A DNA stretch of 64,000 bases from Pseudomonas spelaei (GTDB lineage Bacteria > Pseudomonadota > Gammaproteobacteria > Pseudomonadales > Pseudomonadaceae). The notes under the pieces were generated by a model that was not told the origin of the DNA, made no database searches, and saw only the letters and a list, made by a program, of their open reading frames with translations. Positions within the stretch are counted from its first letter, which is position 1. Each line of letters begins with the position of its first letter. Below, one piece after another: positions 55,435-64,000 of the stretch. A program made the translations under genes and the position numbers. The stretch lies in assembly GCF_009724245.1 (NCBI RefSeq), contig NZ_WNNK01000001.1, forward strand, positions 186,001 to 250,000, read 5' to 3'.

Positions 55435-56859
55435 TTATAAAGAGTTCAGGAACGCCAGCAACGCCGCACGTTGCTCGGCATTAAAAGACAACACGTGCTG
55501 CTGCGCCGCCTGGGCTTCTCCGCCGTGCCATAGCACGGCCTCCATCAGGTTGCGGGCGCGGCCGTCATGCAAAAACTGGGTATGCCCGCTGACGGCTTGT
55601 GTCAGGCCAATGCCCCACAATGGCGGTGTGCGCCAATCGCGGCCACTGGCCTGGAATTCGGTACGGTGATCAGCCAGACCTTCGCCCATGTCATGCAACA
55701 GCAAATCGCTGTAGGGGCGAATCACTTGATTGGCCAATTCAGGTTCGGCGGCATTTTGCGCGGTGGTGAATGTGGGGGTGTGACACGACTGGCAACCCGC
55801 CTGGAAGAACAGATTTTTTCCGGCCAGCACCTGCTCACCGTTGACGTCCCGGCGGGCCGGCACTGCCAGATTACGGGTGTAGAACAGCACCAGACGCAGG
55901 ATGTTATCGCTGACTTCCGGCTCGCCATCGGGACCGTTGCCGTTGGGCGCCTGTTTGCAGGCCACTTGTGCATCGGTGCAGTCATCGAACGGTCTCAGGC
56001 GAGTGGTCAGGCCCATATCACCAGAGAACGCGTGAACATTTTGTTGATTGAGGTTTGGTTGCCCGGCTTTCCAGCCAAATCGACCCAGGACGGTTTTTTG
56101 CCGGGCGTCGTCCCAGACCCGGTTCGGCCGGCCCACCACGCCGTTTTTATCCGGTTTTGTGGCGGCATTCTTGAGGATGTCGGCGTCGGAGATGGCTTCG
56201 AGCAAACCCAGGCCGATCATCGGCGGTGCCACGCGGGCGGAGAAGCGGGTGTCGGGGTGCATCGGGCCGTAACCCAGTTGGGTGATCTGCAGCGTCGGCT
56301 TGCGCAGCTCGACCACGGTGCCGTCCTTGAAACTTATGTTCACCGGCGTGTAGTCGACCCGTACCTTGCCTTCCGGGGCGACGCCAGGCACCGCCATGTC
56401 CTGCAATTGGCCGCCGTAGACCGGCTCGGGAACAATCCCCATGTGCTCGATGACCTTGGCGTAGTGCGGCGTATCAGGAATCGACAGGCGTACCAGCATC
56501 GACACGGCGTTGGGCGCGCTCGCAACCGGTGGGTGTCCACGGCCGTCCTTGATATGGCAGTTCTGGCAGGCGTTGGTATTGAACAGCGGTCCCAGGCCGT
56601 CCCGAGCGGTGGTGGTGGACGGTGCAATCACCCAGGGGCTGCGGAAGAAGCTGTTGCCGACGCTGAAATCCAGGCGCCGGGTGGGCGCCAGGTTGGCGGA
56701 TGGCAGGGAGAAGGCATTCTGGTCGGTCTTTCTCACCGTTGTACCACCACCGGAACGCGCTTCACCGGGCTCAGCCTTAGTGAATCGAGGGGCATCATCG
56801 CAGGCACTCAGGCTCAGGGCCATCAAGAGTGCAGACAGGCGAAGAGGCGAACGAGACAT
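55435..56859 (-). CDS. Di-heme oxidoreductase (DUF1111, thiol oxidoreductase-like)
   Basis: A 474-residue lipoprotein-like protein (LMALSLSACDD lipobox; ATG at 56859 preferred). Two c-type heme sites CQNCH (in FNTNACQNCHIKDGRGHPP) and CQSCH (in FQAGCQSCHTPTF) define a periplasmic di-heme enzyme. Homologues in other Pseudomonas are grouped with imelysins in iron-linked operons. A frame extension to 56931 is ignored. It is the first gene of the operon; no iron-box of good quality is seen, only a weak candidate at 56918-56937. Confidence 0.87.
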   Translation of the reverse strand: MSRSPLRLSALLMALSLSACDDAPRFTKAEPGEARSGGGTTVRKTDQNAFSLPSANLAPTRRLDFSVGNSFFRSPWVIAPSTTTARDGLGPLFNTNACQNCHIKDGRGHPPVASAPNAVSMLVRLSIPDTPHYAKVIEHMGIVPEPVYGGQLQDMAVPGVAPEGKVRVDYTPVNISFKDGTVVELRKPTLQITQLGYGPMHPDTRFSARVAPPMIGLGLLEAISDADILKNAATKPDKNGVVGRPNRVWDDARQKTVLGRFGWKAGQPNLNQQNVHAFSGDMGLTTRLRPFDDCTDAQVACKQAPNGNGPDGEPEVSDNILRLVLFYTRNLAVPARRDVNGEQVLAGKNLFFQAGCQSCHTPTFTTAQNAAEPELANQVIRPYSDLLLHDMGEGLADHRTEFQASGRDWRTPPLWGIGLTQAVSGHTQFLHDGRARNLMEAVLWHGGEAQAAQQHVLSFNAEQRAALLAFLNSL

Positions 56860-56997
56860 CAGGCTTCCTGAACGTTTGCGGAAAATAAGGTCGCAAAGTC
56901 TAACAGGGCAGGGCTGATTGAATAAGAGCAATTATCGTTTGGTGCTATCGGATTCAATCCCGCTAGAATGACCGCACATTTTATTCTGGAGGTGGCC

Positions 56998-57555
56998 ATG
57001 CAAGCTCTCGACGCTTTGCTCAACCGTGTTTCCGTGCCGCGATTGCTGGAACCGGCTCCTACTGCCGAGCAGCGCGAGGTGTTGTTCGCGGCGGCCATGC
57101 GTGCGCCCGACCACGGCCAACTGCGGCCTTGGCGCTTTTTGACGGTGGAAGGTGCGGCCCGCGAACAGATGGGCACGTTGCTGGCTGAAGCGGCTCGTTT
57201 GCAAGATGGCGACGCTCCTCAGGCCGTGATCGACAAGGCCCAGGCCGGTCCATTGCGCGCCCCATTGGTCGTGGTAGTGATTGCCCGTCTGCAAGAGCAC
57301 TTCAAGGTGCCCAAGTCGGAACAGCGCCTGGCAGCAGCCTGTGCCGCCCATGGCATCCTGCTGGCGGCCTACGCCCAGGGGATCGGTGCGGTGTGGCGTA
57401 CCGGTGAATTGTCCTACTCGGCGCACGTCGCCAAAGGTCTGGGGCTGGGCGCTGGTGAGGAGGTCATTGGTTTCCTCTACCTGGGCACCCCACAAAACCC
57501 GCCGCGTATCGCATCGAAGGAAGAGGCGCTGGTGACGGCCTGGACTGGCCAGTAA
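56998..57555 (+). CDS. Nitroreductase-family protein (YdjA-like)
   Basis: A 185-residue FMN nitroreductase-fold protein. AAMRAPDHGQLRPWRFLTV is the FMN-binding start and AAHGILLAAYAQGIGAVWRTG the central part; EVIGFLYLGTP closes the fold. Small single-domain members like YdjA reduce nitro- or quinone-type compounds; the natural substrate is unknown. The ATG at 56998 has the SD GGAGG, preferred to an upstream ATG at 56968. Confidence 0.9.
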   Translation: MQALDALLNRVSVPRLLEPAPTAEQREVLFAAAMRAPDHGQLRPWRFLTVEGAAREQMGTLLAEAARLQDGDAPQAVIDKAQAGPLRAPLVVVVIARLQEHFKVPKSEQRLAAACAAHGILLAAYAQGIGAVWRTGELSYSAHVAKGLGLGAGEEVIGFLYLGTPQNPPRIASKEEALVTAWTGQ

Positions 57556-57577
57556 CGCCCAGCGCCAATCTGCTTTA

Positions 57578-57664
57578 TGTGGGAGCTGGCTTGCCTGCGA
57601 TACAGACACCTTGGTATTTCAGCCATATCGAGTTGATGCCATCGCAGGCAAGCCAGCTCCCACA
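57578..57664. repeat. REPIN (paired REP palindromes)
   Basis: TGTGGGAGCTGGCTTGCCTG and CAGGCAAGCCAGCTCCCACA arms, identical in type to those at 32242, flank a centre of about 40 bases. It lies between convergent nitroreductase and chemoreceptor genes. Confidence 0.93.
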
Positions 57665-57711
57665 TTTGATTGCATTTCACAGTGGGACCTCAGTGTTTTC
57701 AGTCTCAGCAA

Positions 57712-59850
57712 TCACACCCGAAACTGATCCATCAGCTTCATCTGCTGGCTGGCCAGGGCATTGAGCTGGCTGCTGATGGCCGCCGATTCGGTGGCCTGGC
57801 CGGTCAGGGTTTCCGTTACGGTGCGGATCGCCGAGACGTTGCGGTTGACCTCTTCGGCCACGGCGCTTTGCTGCTCGGCGGCGCTGGCGATTTGCAGGTT
57901 CATGTCGCTGATTACCGTCACCGCGTCGCTGATCTTGCCCAGAGCCTGCACCGCTTGTTGAATCTGCCCGGCGTTGTTCTGCGCCTGGCTCTGACTTGAA
58001 TGCATGGTCGCCACCACGCCACGGGTGGCGCCCTGGATGCGCTCGATCACCAGGCGAATCTCTTCCACGGAGTCCTGGGTACGCTTGGCCAGGTTGCGCA
58101 CCTCGTCGGCCACCACCGCAAAGCCGCGGCCACTTTCCCCGGCCCGGGCCGCCTCAATCGCCGCATTCAACGCCAGCAGATTGGTTTGCTCGGCGATGCT
58201 GCGGATGACTTCCAGCACCGAACCGATCTGCTCACTGTTGACCGCCAGGGCTTCGACCTCGGTCACGGCTTTGCTGACTTCCTCGGCCAGGGTGGTGATG
58301 TCCCGCGTACTGCGCTCGATGATCGACAGGCCTTCGCGGGCCGATTGATCGGCGCCACGGGCAGCACTGGCGGCGTTGGAGGCGCTGTTGGCCACATCGT
58401 GGGCGGTGGCGCTCATTTCGTTGGAGGCCGTGGCCACCTGATCGATTTCGCGGAACTGCACCTGCATGCCTTCGCTGGTCTGGCGGGCAATTTCCGAAGA
58501 CTGGTCGGCGGTGCCGCGCGCTTCGGTGATGCTCTGCTTGATCTGGGCGATGGTCGGTTGCAGCTTGTCGAGGAAGCGGTTGAACCAGTTCACCAGTTCC
58601 CCCAGTTCGTCTTTTTTGCCATAGGCCAGGCGTTGGGTAAGGTCACCGTCACCGCTGGCGATTTCCTTGAGCATGGCGGCCACGCTGTTAATCGGCCGGG
58701 TGACTCCAGTGGCAGTCAGCCAGATCAATAACAGCCCCAGCAGGCCGGCGGCGCCACCTACCAGTAAGGCTTTCAGGGTGCCACTGGCTTGGGCCTCGTC
58801 GAGCACGCCTTGCAGTTTTACCGAGTCAGCCAACAGCACTTGCTTGGGCAGTTTGATCACCACGCCCCAGGACTTGGCATCGGCAATCGGCTTGACCGGG
58901 TACACGGCGCGGATCGTGTCGTCTTGCTCGCGAACCTTGCGGGTGTCACTGGCCAGCAGTTGCACGATTTCCTTTCCTTCACTGCCGAGGGTGTCGACGA
59001 GGTTCTTGCCGACCATTTCCGGTTGGCCGCTGTAGCTGGCGATCAAACCATTGCCGGAGAGGACTTCCATGATGCCGGCTCCGTCGAACAGCTCTTGTTG
59101 GGCGGCATTGGCTGCCGCTTGCAGGGCATCGAGGGCGATGTCGATACCGATCACGCCGATCACTTTTCCATCCGCCTGCAGTGGCAGGGAAATCGTGGTC
59201 ATCAGCAGCGATTTGCCGGCCACTTCGTCGGCGTACGGGTCCAGCAGGCAGGTACGTTGGGTGTCCCGTGGGCAGGTGTACCAGATGTTGTAGGGCGTAC
59301 CGCTGAGGTTGAGGGTGGTTTTGGTCAGGTCTTCTTCGACGATCACGGTGTTCAGGCCTTCACCACCGGCGCGGCTCCAGTAGCTGGAAAAGCGTCCGGC
59401 TTCGTTGGAGCCGCGAACCTTGTCGTTGACGAAGTCGCTGTCCTGGCCATCCAGCGCATTGGGTTCGAAGGACAGCCAGATGCCCAGCACCTTGGTGTTG
59501 CGCTCGAAGGCGGTCTTCAGGCTGTGGTTGAGTTCTTCACGCAGGGCGCCGCCGGGCAGCGACTGTTTGCGGGCGAGGGTGCGCAGGTCCTTGATCTGGT
59601 CGGCAAGGGCGGTGACTACCAACAGGTTCTCACCGAAGGTTTTCTGCACCTGCACCGCTTGTTCCGCGGCTTTCGCCTGGAGCAGGTTTTCCACACTGGC
59701 GGTGAGCATTCGCGAGCTTGAGGTACTGATCAGTTGGTCGTTCTGGTTGGCCTGATAAATGTTCATGCTGACAATCAGCGCGATCACTCCCAACAAGCAA
59801 AGACCGGACAGCAGCACGATTTTCAAGCGAATGGAGAGGGAGTCGAACAT
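57712..59850 (-). CDS. Methyl-accepting chemotaxis protein with dCache sensor
   Basis: A 712-residue chemoreceptor: N-terminal membrane helix (residues 9-29), a large periplasmic double-Cache domain (about 35-365; strand motifs [17 protein letters not shown] and [13 protein letters not shown]), a second helix ([19 protein letters not shown], about 365-385), HAMP, and the signalling hairpin ([38 protein letters not shown]). Its ligand cannot be told from sequence. No other chemotaxis genes are near. The 5' leader holds a 11-base inverted repeat (59862-59908). Confidence 0.95.
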   Translation of the reverse strand: MFDSLSIRLKIVLLSGLCLLGVIALIVSMNIYQANQNDQLISTSSSRMLTASVENLLQAKAAEQAVQVQKTFGENLLVVTALADQIKDLRTLARKQSLPGGALREELNHSLKTAFERNTKVLGIWLSFEPNALDGQDSDFVNDKVRGSNEAGRFSSYWSRAGGEGLNTVIVEEDLTKTTLNLSGTPYNIWYTCPRDTQRTCLLDPYADEVAGKSLLMTTISLPLQADGKVIGVIGIDIALDALQAAANAAQQELFDGAGIMEVLSGNGLIASYSGQPEMVGKNLVDTLGSEGKEIVQLLASDTRKVREQDDTIRAVYPVKPIADAKSWGVVIKLPKQVLLADSVKLQGVLDEAQASGTLKALLVGGAAGLLGLLLIWLTATGVTRPINSVAAMLKEIASGDGDLTQRLAYGKKDELGELVNWFNRFLDKLQPTIAQIKQSITEARGTADQSSEIARQTSEGMQVQFREIDQVATASNEMSATAHDVANSASNAASAARGADQSAREGLSIIERSTRDITTLAEEVSKAVTEVEALAVNSEQIGSVLEVIRSIAEQTNLLALNAAIEAARAGESGRGFAVVADEVRNLAKRTQDSVEEIRLVIERIQGATRGVVATMHSSQSQAQNNAGQIQQAVQALGKISDAVTVISDMNLQIASAAEQQSAVAEEVNRNVSAIRTVTETLTGQATESAAISSQLNALASQQMKLMDQFRV

Positions 59851-59861
59851 AGGATTACTCG

Positions 59862-59908
59862 CGAATGGACTTATTGGTATGCAAGCAGTGCGTGGCCAAG
59901 TCCATTCG
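59862..59908 (-). promoter_or_regulatory. Inverted repeat in the chemoreceptor 5' leader
   Basis: CGAATGGACTT (59862-59872) and AAGTCCATTCG (59898-59908) are perfect 11-base arms around 25 bases. The hairpin would end 11 bases before the ATG, close to the ribosome-binding site, so it could influence translation, or it may be a regulator site. Confidence 0.45.
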
Positions 59909-59986
59909 GCGCCTTGTTCGGAATATCGGCGCGAGTGGCCAATTCATGAGGGGAAGGCGATGAGCGGCTACAGAGATAGGTGCCAA

Positions 59987-60388
59987 TCAGGAGATGGGCG
60001 TCAACGCCTCAGGCCGTGACCAGATCCACAAGTTGCCCAGGCTCATCCCGGCAATGGCCAGGTAGATGGGCCAGCCATGTTCCAGCATCACCAGCATCAA
60101 GCCGGCACAGAGCAGCATGCTCACGGTGGCGCTGACCTTGGCCCGGCGAGCGATGATTTTACCGTTGCGCCAATTGAGCAGGATCGGCCCGAACAACCGG
60201 TGGTTTTCCAGCCAGGCACTCAGACGCGGCGAGCTTTTGGTTGCGGCCCAGGCGGCCAGCAGGATGAATTCGGTGGTGGGCAGGCCCGGCACGACAATCG
60301 CGATCAGGCCGATACCCAGGCTGACGTACGCCAACAGGCCGAACAGCAGGCGTGCGGTTTTCGAGCGTGAAAGGGTCGGTCGAGTCAT
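59987..60388 (-). CDS. DUF454 membrane protein (YbaN-like)
   Basis: A 133-residue inner-membrane protein with three or four helices: LLFGLLAYVSLGIGLIAIVV, then PGLPTTEFILLAAWAATKSS (the YbaN/DUF454 signature P-G-L-P-T-T), RARAKVSATVSMLLCAGLMLV-like and a final helix. Function unknown. In many pseudomonads the gene stands near heme genes, as it does near heme oxygenase here. Confidence 0.85.
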   Translation of the reverse strand: MTRPTLSRSKTARLLFGLLAYVSLGIGLIAIVVPGLPTTEFILLAAWAATKSSPRLSAWLENHRLFGPILLNWRNGKIIARRAKVSATVSMLLCAGLMLVMLEHGWPIYLAIAGMSLGNLWIWSRPEALTPIS

Positions 60389-60459
60389 GGCCAATCATAT
60401 GAGGTAAGTGTCCGGTCGCCATCAGCGACCGGTTGGTGCACGGCCAGGGCCGTCGTTAC

Positions 60460-61086
60460 TTAGGCCGGCTGAGGGCTGGTGGCGCGTTTTCCAACGGTGC
60501 GCAACAGCAATTCCAGACGTGCGAAGGCATCTCTGGACGCCTGGTCCACCTCGGCCTCTTCTTCGGCGCTGAGGGGCAGGTTGTCGAAGATAGCATTAAA
60601 CGCTTTCCAGCCTCGCATGCGGCCGCCTTCGGGCTCCGCCAGGTGACGAGCACCATGGGTTTCGCTGAAGCCCAGGGCAACCGCTTGCTTGAAGAGGATG
60701 GCGGCGCCCAGTTTCGAGCCTTCCGACACCCGGATCCAGGCCAGTGCCTGAGCCTTGGACGGTGCTTGCAAGGCGCCTGGAACGGCTGCTGGAATCTGTG
60801 CGCCGAGGTCAGCCAGATCGGCTTCGGCGGCCTTTACCCGGCAGCGCTCTGGCAGGTCGGCAAACAGGTTGACCAGCTCGGGGTCGTGGTACAACGCCTG
60901 GATTTCCGACTGAAACAGGTACTGCATTTGCACGAAGCGGGTGAAGCCGGGAAGCGTGTCGGTAGGTGCCCATTCGCCGACGGTGTCTTCGAGGCTTTTG
61001 TGCAGGTCCTGGGTCAATTCTCTAACCCGCTGAGAGCGCAGGAGAGGGGCTTGGCTGGCTTCGGTGGTCGGGTGTTGGGGGTTCAT
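60460..61086 (-). CDS. hemO: Heme oxygenase (biliverdin-producing)
   Basis: A 208-residue bacterial heme oxygenase. The proximal-His helix is ELTQDLHKSLEDTV, and the distal helix is RVSEGSKLGAAILFKQAVAL with a flexible Gly pattern. It cleaves imported heme to biliverdin, iron and CO. The TonB receptor gene upstream on the same strand and a terminator in between suggest a heme-uptake operon with partial readthrough. P. aeruginosa HemO/PigA is the reference. Confidence 0.9.
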   Translation of the reverse strand: MNPQHPTTEASQAPLLRSQRVRELTQDLHKSLEDTVGEWAPTDTLPGFTRFVQMQYLFQSEIQALYHDPELVNLFADLPERCRVKAAEADLADLGAQIPAAVPGALQAPSKAQALAWIRVSEGSKLGAAILFKQAVALGFSETHGARHLAEPEGGRMRGWKAFNAIFDNLPLSAEEEAEVDQASRDAFARLELLLRTVGKRATSPQPA

Positions 61087-61162
61087 GTGATCGTTCCTGA
61101 AGAAGTCGAGGTGCTCGGTGACAAGTGCTTATGAACTAGACGAACAAGAAGACGCGCCACCG

Positions 61163-61203
61163 TAAAAAATCCTCACTGCACCCGTCACAAAACGGGTGCA
61201 GTG
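61163..61203 (-). terminator. Terminator between heme receptor and hemO
   Basis: CACTGCACCCG and CGGGTGCAGTG form an 11-bp perfect stem with an 8-base loop; on the minus strand AGGATTTTTTA follows. It lies right after the receptor stop, so hemO may be made by readthrough or its own promoter. Confidence 0.88.
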
Positions 61204-61214
61204 ATGTGCAGGGC

Positions 61215-63800
61215 TTAGATATCCCAGATCAGGTTGACCGCAAAGTTGCGGCCCGGCTGGGTCAGGCGGTCCAGGCTGGCAGGCGAGGTCACGCCTGCTT
61301 CGCCGACGCCGTCGTAGCTGCGCACGTCATCCCAGTTCCAGTATTTCTTGTCGGTGAGGTTGTACAGGCCGCCGTTGATGGTCACGTCGTCGGTGACTTT
61401 GTAGAAACCGGTCAGGTCGACGATGCCAAAGCCGGGTGTCTTGAACGGACCGTTGGCCTTGTTGCCGTCGGGGGCGAAGAAGGTGGTGCTGTCGACGCGG
61501 TCCTGCTTCTTGACCAGGGTCCAGCTGACCAGCGCGCCGTATTTTTCCTGCTCGTAACCCAGGCCGAACACGCCCTTGAGCGGGTTGACGCTGTTCAGTG
61601 GCTCGCCAGTGTCGTCATTGCGGCCGTGGGCGTAGGCAATCGAACCCTGGGTGTACAGACCGTGCGGCGCACCCAGCGCATCGAGGTTCAGGCGACCTTT
61701 GACTTCCACACCCTTGATGGTGGCGTGTTTGATGTTGTTGGCCTGGAAGGCTTCGACGGTGCTGCCAGGTACAGAGGCGTCTTCGTTGATGAAGTCGCGG
61801 TACTTGTTGTAGAACACCGCCACATCGAAGTTGCCGGACTCGAAGTTGCCACGCAGGCCGGTTTCGTAGCTTTTGCTGGTCTCCGGTTTCAGGCCGGAGT
61901 TGGGCTCGACAATGTAGCCCACGTCGAGGTTTTCAAAACGACCATACAAGGCTTTGGCCGACGGTGTGCGGAAGCCTTCGGCGTACTGGCCGAACCAGGT
62001 GTATTGCTCGGTCAGGGCATAGGTCAGGCCGAACTTGGGCGACACACGGTGCCAGGTTTTCTTCTCGTCGCTGACCGGATCGGTGCCGTTCGGGTTGACG
62101 GTATTGAGGAACTCCTGGGTCAGCTTGGGCTTGAGTTGCACGTAGTCGTAGCGCACGCCAGGCAGGAAGGTCCAATCATTCCAGCTGATCTGGTCCTGGG
62201 CGAACAGGCTGTAGCTGTTGATGGTCGGGTCCGGGAAGTCGCTGGACTTCTTCACGCTGTCGGAGGCCTGTGGGCTCGGCGCGCCGATTGCGGTGCAGCC
62301 TGCACCGACAGCCAGGCAGGTGGCGCCGCCTTCGCGGGAACCGGTGACTTTCTGCTGCTTGAGCGTAGTGCCGTAGGTCAGCAAGTGGTCGGTTTGGCCG
62401 ATGTTGAAGGCCTTGTCCAACTGCGCATCGAATACCCACTGTTTTTCTTCGTACAGGGTATCGCGGGTGCGCAATACCTTGCGGGATGGCTGGTAGATTT
62501 CCTGGGTGGCCTGGTCGGTCTTGGCGATCTGGTAGTTGAGGCTGGTCTTGATGTGATCGGCAATCGGCGAGTCGAGGCTGAAGCGGTTTTCTATACCGAA
62601 GCGCTCACGGGTGATGGTGTCGTTACCCTGGCGCCCACGATAGAAGTTGAAGCCTCGTCCGGCGTTGAAAGGGCCGCCCACTGCACTTTTCTGGTTGATG
62701 TCGCGGTCGTCCTTGTACTTCTCGTAGGTCAGGCCCAGGCGGTTGTCGTCGCCATAGTTCCAGCCCAGCTTGGCCAGTACGTTGGTGGTGCGCGCATCTT
62801 CCGGGTTGGCGCCGGTGCGGGCCAGGCCGGTGGCATTGTTGCCGTCGTAGGATTCGGTTTCATGACCATTGCGCTGGCTCAGGTGCAGCAAGCCGTCGAA
62901 GTCCTGGACACGGCCGGCGACAGTACCGGAGGTCAACCAGCTTTCGTCGGCGGAGCTGTAGCCGGTCTTGAGGCGTGCACCGAAGTCCTGGCCGGGCTTG
63001 ATGATGTCGTCAGGGTCGAGGGTGAAGTAGCTCACCGCGCCGCCGATGGCACTGCTGCCGTACAGCACCGAAGCTGGTCCGCGCAGGATTTCTACACGCT
63101 TGACGATTTCCGGGTCGACATAGTTACGGCGGGTCTTGGCGTAGGGGCCGTTGAAGAAGTTGTCCGGTACTTCAACGCCGTCCACCTGGGTCAGGATGCG
63201 GTCGCCGTCGATACCGCGAATGTTGTAGCCGGCGTTGCCCGAGCGGCTGCCGGTACCGCTGACCGAAACACCGGGCTCGTAACGCACCAGCTCACGGATG
63301 TTGTTCACGTTCTGGCGGTCCAGTTCTTCACGGTCATGCACCGTGACGGTGCTGGGCACGCTGGTCACGTCCTGCTCCTGACGGGTGGCACTGATGGTCA
63401 CCTGTTGCAGGTTGAGGGTGCTGCCGGCGGCGCGCTTCTCCAGCACGATGTTGTTATTGCCCAGTTTGCGGTAGCTCAGGTTGGTCCCCACCAACAGCCG
63501 GTCCAGGGCTTTTTCCGGTGTCAGCGAGCCGCGTGCGCCAGGGGAGGAAACACCCTGGGCCAACTCTGCGGGCAGGCCGACTTGCCAGCCGGTCACCGAG
63601 GTAAAGGCGTTGAGGGCCGAGACCAGGGACTGCTGCTCGATGCTGAAGCTGTAATTGCCGTGGCTGCGAGTGGCCGGCTCGGTACCGGTGGCAGCCATGA
63701 CAGGTGCAACCTGGCTCCCCGCCAGCAAGATGGCGGCAGTCAGCAGGGACAAGCCGTGGCGACGAGCGGGGGAAGAGGACCGATTGAAACGAGAGGACAT
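61215..63800 (-). CDS. TonB-dependent heme-type receptor with STN signalling domain
   Basis: An 861-residue outer-membrane receptor: signal peptide (LSLLTAAILLAGSQVAPVMA), STN domain (about 45-125: FSIEQQSLVSALNAFTSVTG), TonB box region (EQDVTSVPSTVTVHDREELD), plug (ELVRYEPGVSVSGTGSRSGN then NIRGIDGDRILTQVDGVEVP and RVEILRGPASVLYGSSAIGG), and a 22-stranded barrel ending in NFAVNLIWDI (terminal aromatic/hydrophobic). The STN domain implies surface signalling to an anti-sigma factor, as in HasR and HxuA. The adjacent hemO makes heme or a hemoprotein the likely substrate; no ECF sigma/anti-sigma gene is visible. Confidence 0.92.
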   Translation of the reverse strand: MSSRFNRSSSPARRHGLSLLTAAILLAGSQVAPVMAATGTEPATRSHGNYSFSIEQQSLVSALNAFTSVTGWQVGLPAELAQGVSSPGARGSLTPEKALDRLLVGTNLSYRKLGNNNIVLEKRAAGSTLNLQQVTISATRQEQDVTSVPSTVTVHDREELDRQNVNNIRELVRYEPGVSVSGTGSRSGNAGYNIRGIDGDRILTQVDGVEVPDNFFNGPYAKTRRNYVDPEIVKRVEILRGPASVLYGSSAIGGAVSYFTLDPDDIIKPGQDFGARLKTGYSSADESWLTSGTVAGRVQDFDGLLHLSQRNGHETESYDGNNATGLARTGANPEDARTTNVLAKLGWNYGDDNRLGLTYEKYKDDRDINQKSAVGGPFNAGRGFNFYRGRQGNDTITRERFGIENRFSLDSPIADHIKTSLNYQIAKTDQATQEIYQPSRKVLRTRDTLYEEKQWVFDAQLDKAFNIGQTDHLLTYGTTLKQQKVTGSREGGATCLAVGAGCTAIGAPSPQASDSVKKSSDFPDPTINSYSLFAQDQISWNDWTFLPGVRYDYVQLKPKLTQEFLNTVNPNGTDPVSDEKKTWHRVSPKFGLTYALTEQYTWFGQYAEGFRTPSAKALYGRFENLDVGYIVEPNSGLKPETSKSYETGLRGNFESGNFDVAVFYNKYRDFINEDASVPGSTVEAFQANNIKHATIKGVEVKGRLNLDALGAPHGLYTQGSIAYAHGRNDDTGEPLNSVNPLKGVFGLGYEQEKYGALVSWTLVKKQDRVDSTTFFAPDGNKANGPFKTPGFGIVDLTGFYKVTDDVTINGGLYNLTDKKYWNWDDVRSYDGVGEAGVTSPASLDRLTQPGRNFAVNLIWDI

Positions 63801-63903
63801 CGAGAGCGCTCCGGAAGGTACGAATCTTATAGTTGCGAACCTGAATCAAATACGAATCAGTTGCATTGGCTATAACTAGACGTACCGTCGTTGGCTATCG
63901 AGT

Positions 63904-63922
63904 AAAAATAATTCTCATTTAG
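63904..63922. promoter_or_regulatory. Candidate Fur box
   Basis: AAAAATAATTCTCATTTAG (reverse AAATGAGAATTATTTTT) resembles Pseudomonas Fur sites (ATAATTCTCATT core), about 100 bases before the receptor start. It fits iron-repressed heme uptake. Confidence 0.6.
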
Positions 63923-64000
63923 TTAAGGATCACCAGCGCCGGGTATTCCGAGAGTTTGGCCGAAGTGATGTGGGCCAGGGAGCGCACCACATCCAGCGGT
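63919..64000 (-). CDS. 3' end of an unidentified gene (5' part outside window)
   Basis: On the minus strand, the last 27 codons are open to the window edge: PLDVVRSLAHITSAKLSEYP then ALVILN and a TAA stop. It does not look like the C-terminus of FecR-type anti-sigma factors (no L-P-V-R-V-T end), which would have been expected upstream of an STN receptor. Frame and product are thus uncertain. The stop overlaps the candidate Fur box. Confidence 0.4.
   Translation of the reverse strand, partial: PLDVVRSLAHITSAKLSEYPALVILN

Noticed and set aside
56918..56937. Fur box before the di-heme operon
   Set aside because: Only about 11 of 19 positions fit the consensus and the site is in a weakly AT-rich gap; noted as a weak candidate but not listed as a feature.
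61206..63875. 889-codon open frame antisense to the TonB receptor
   Set aside because: Long antisense frames are common in GC-rich genes with C/G at third positions; the minus-strand receptor has signal peptide, plug and barrel motifs.

Overview
The window looks like chromosomal DNA of a fluorescent pseudomonad of the Pseudomonas fluorescens group. It is GC-rich, with core genes in pseudomonad order (cinA/pncC-recA-recX, erdR-dgkA, finR/fpr, acvB-mprF-dinB-proS, groESL, colRS), and pseudomonad REP/REPIN palindromes (TGTGGGAGC...GCTCCCACA) sit mostly between convergent genes. No species name can be assigned from sequence alone.

Region 1 (1-11.56 kb) is the right end of a lambda-like tail gene cluster abutting cinA-recA, a locus known in fluorescent pseudomonads to host tailocins and prophages. 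Its order is tape measure C-terminus, gpM, gpL, gpK, two consecutive gpI-type proteins, gpJ, two small receptor-region proteins, a tail fibre, two fibre-associated small proteins, a putative peptidoglycan-active protein, and an Rz spanin with an Rz1-type lipoprotein gene nested inside it in another frame. No capsid, terminase, integrase or holin gene is visible, so a contractile-free (F-type-like) tailocin and an ordinary prophage both remain possible. Several of its genes share a recurring hairpin/T-run/GCCTGGAG start cassette.

Region 2 (11.6-24 kb) holds the SOS genes recA-recX with a LexA box, a LOG-family nucleosidase behind an attenuator-like leader, a PA3611-like secreted protein, the tRNA-modifying DTW protein, the ErdR regulator, DgkA, the divergent finR/fpr oxidative-stress pair, TrmO, a YehS-like protein, a divergent RsuA-family pseudouridine synthase, a YjaB-like acetyltransferase and RimO.

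Region 3 (24-42.7 kb) carries Kup, the AcvB hydrolase/MprF aminoacyl-phosphatidylglycerol synthase pair, two near-identical initiator tRNA genes, LexA-boxed dinB, proS, an AmpG-type permease, an alkyltransferase-like protein, a DUF481 protein, an SDR enzyme, a HugZ-like protein, fxsA, and groESL with a sigma-32-type promoter.

Region 4 (42.8-53.2 kb) is about the cell envelope: a secreted GH8 glucanase, an RstAB-like two-component system, a PAP2 phosphatase, an LTA-synthase-like phosphoglycerol transferase, and colRS followed by a methyltransferase, a WapQ/InaA-type LPS kinase and a small exported protein. Putative ColR boxes lie upstream of both the LTA-synthase-like gene and the methyltransferase operon, each 69 bases from the start codon, which suggests one ColR envelope-stress regulon.

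Region 5 (53.2-64 kb) has a DUF1513/imelysin/di-heme (DUF1111) operon, a nitroreductase, a dCache chemoreceptor, a DUF454 protein, and heme acquisition: heme oxygenase and a TonB-dependent heme-type receptor with an N-terminal signalling domain behind a candidate Fur box. The last 82 bases are the 3' end of an unidentified minus-strand gene.
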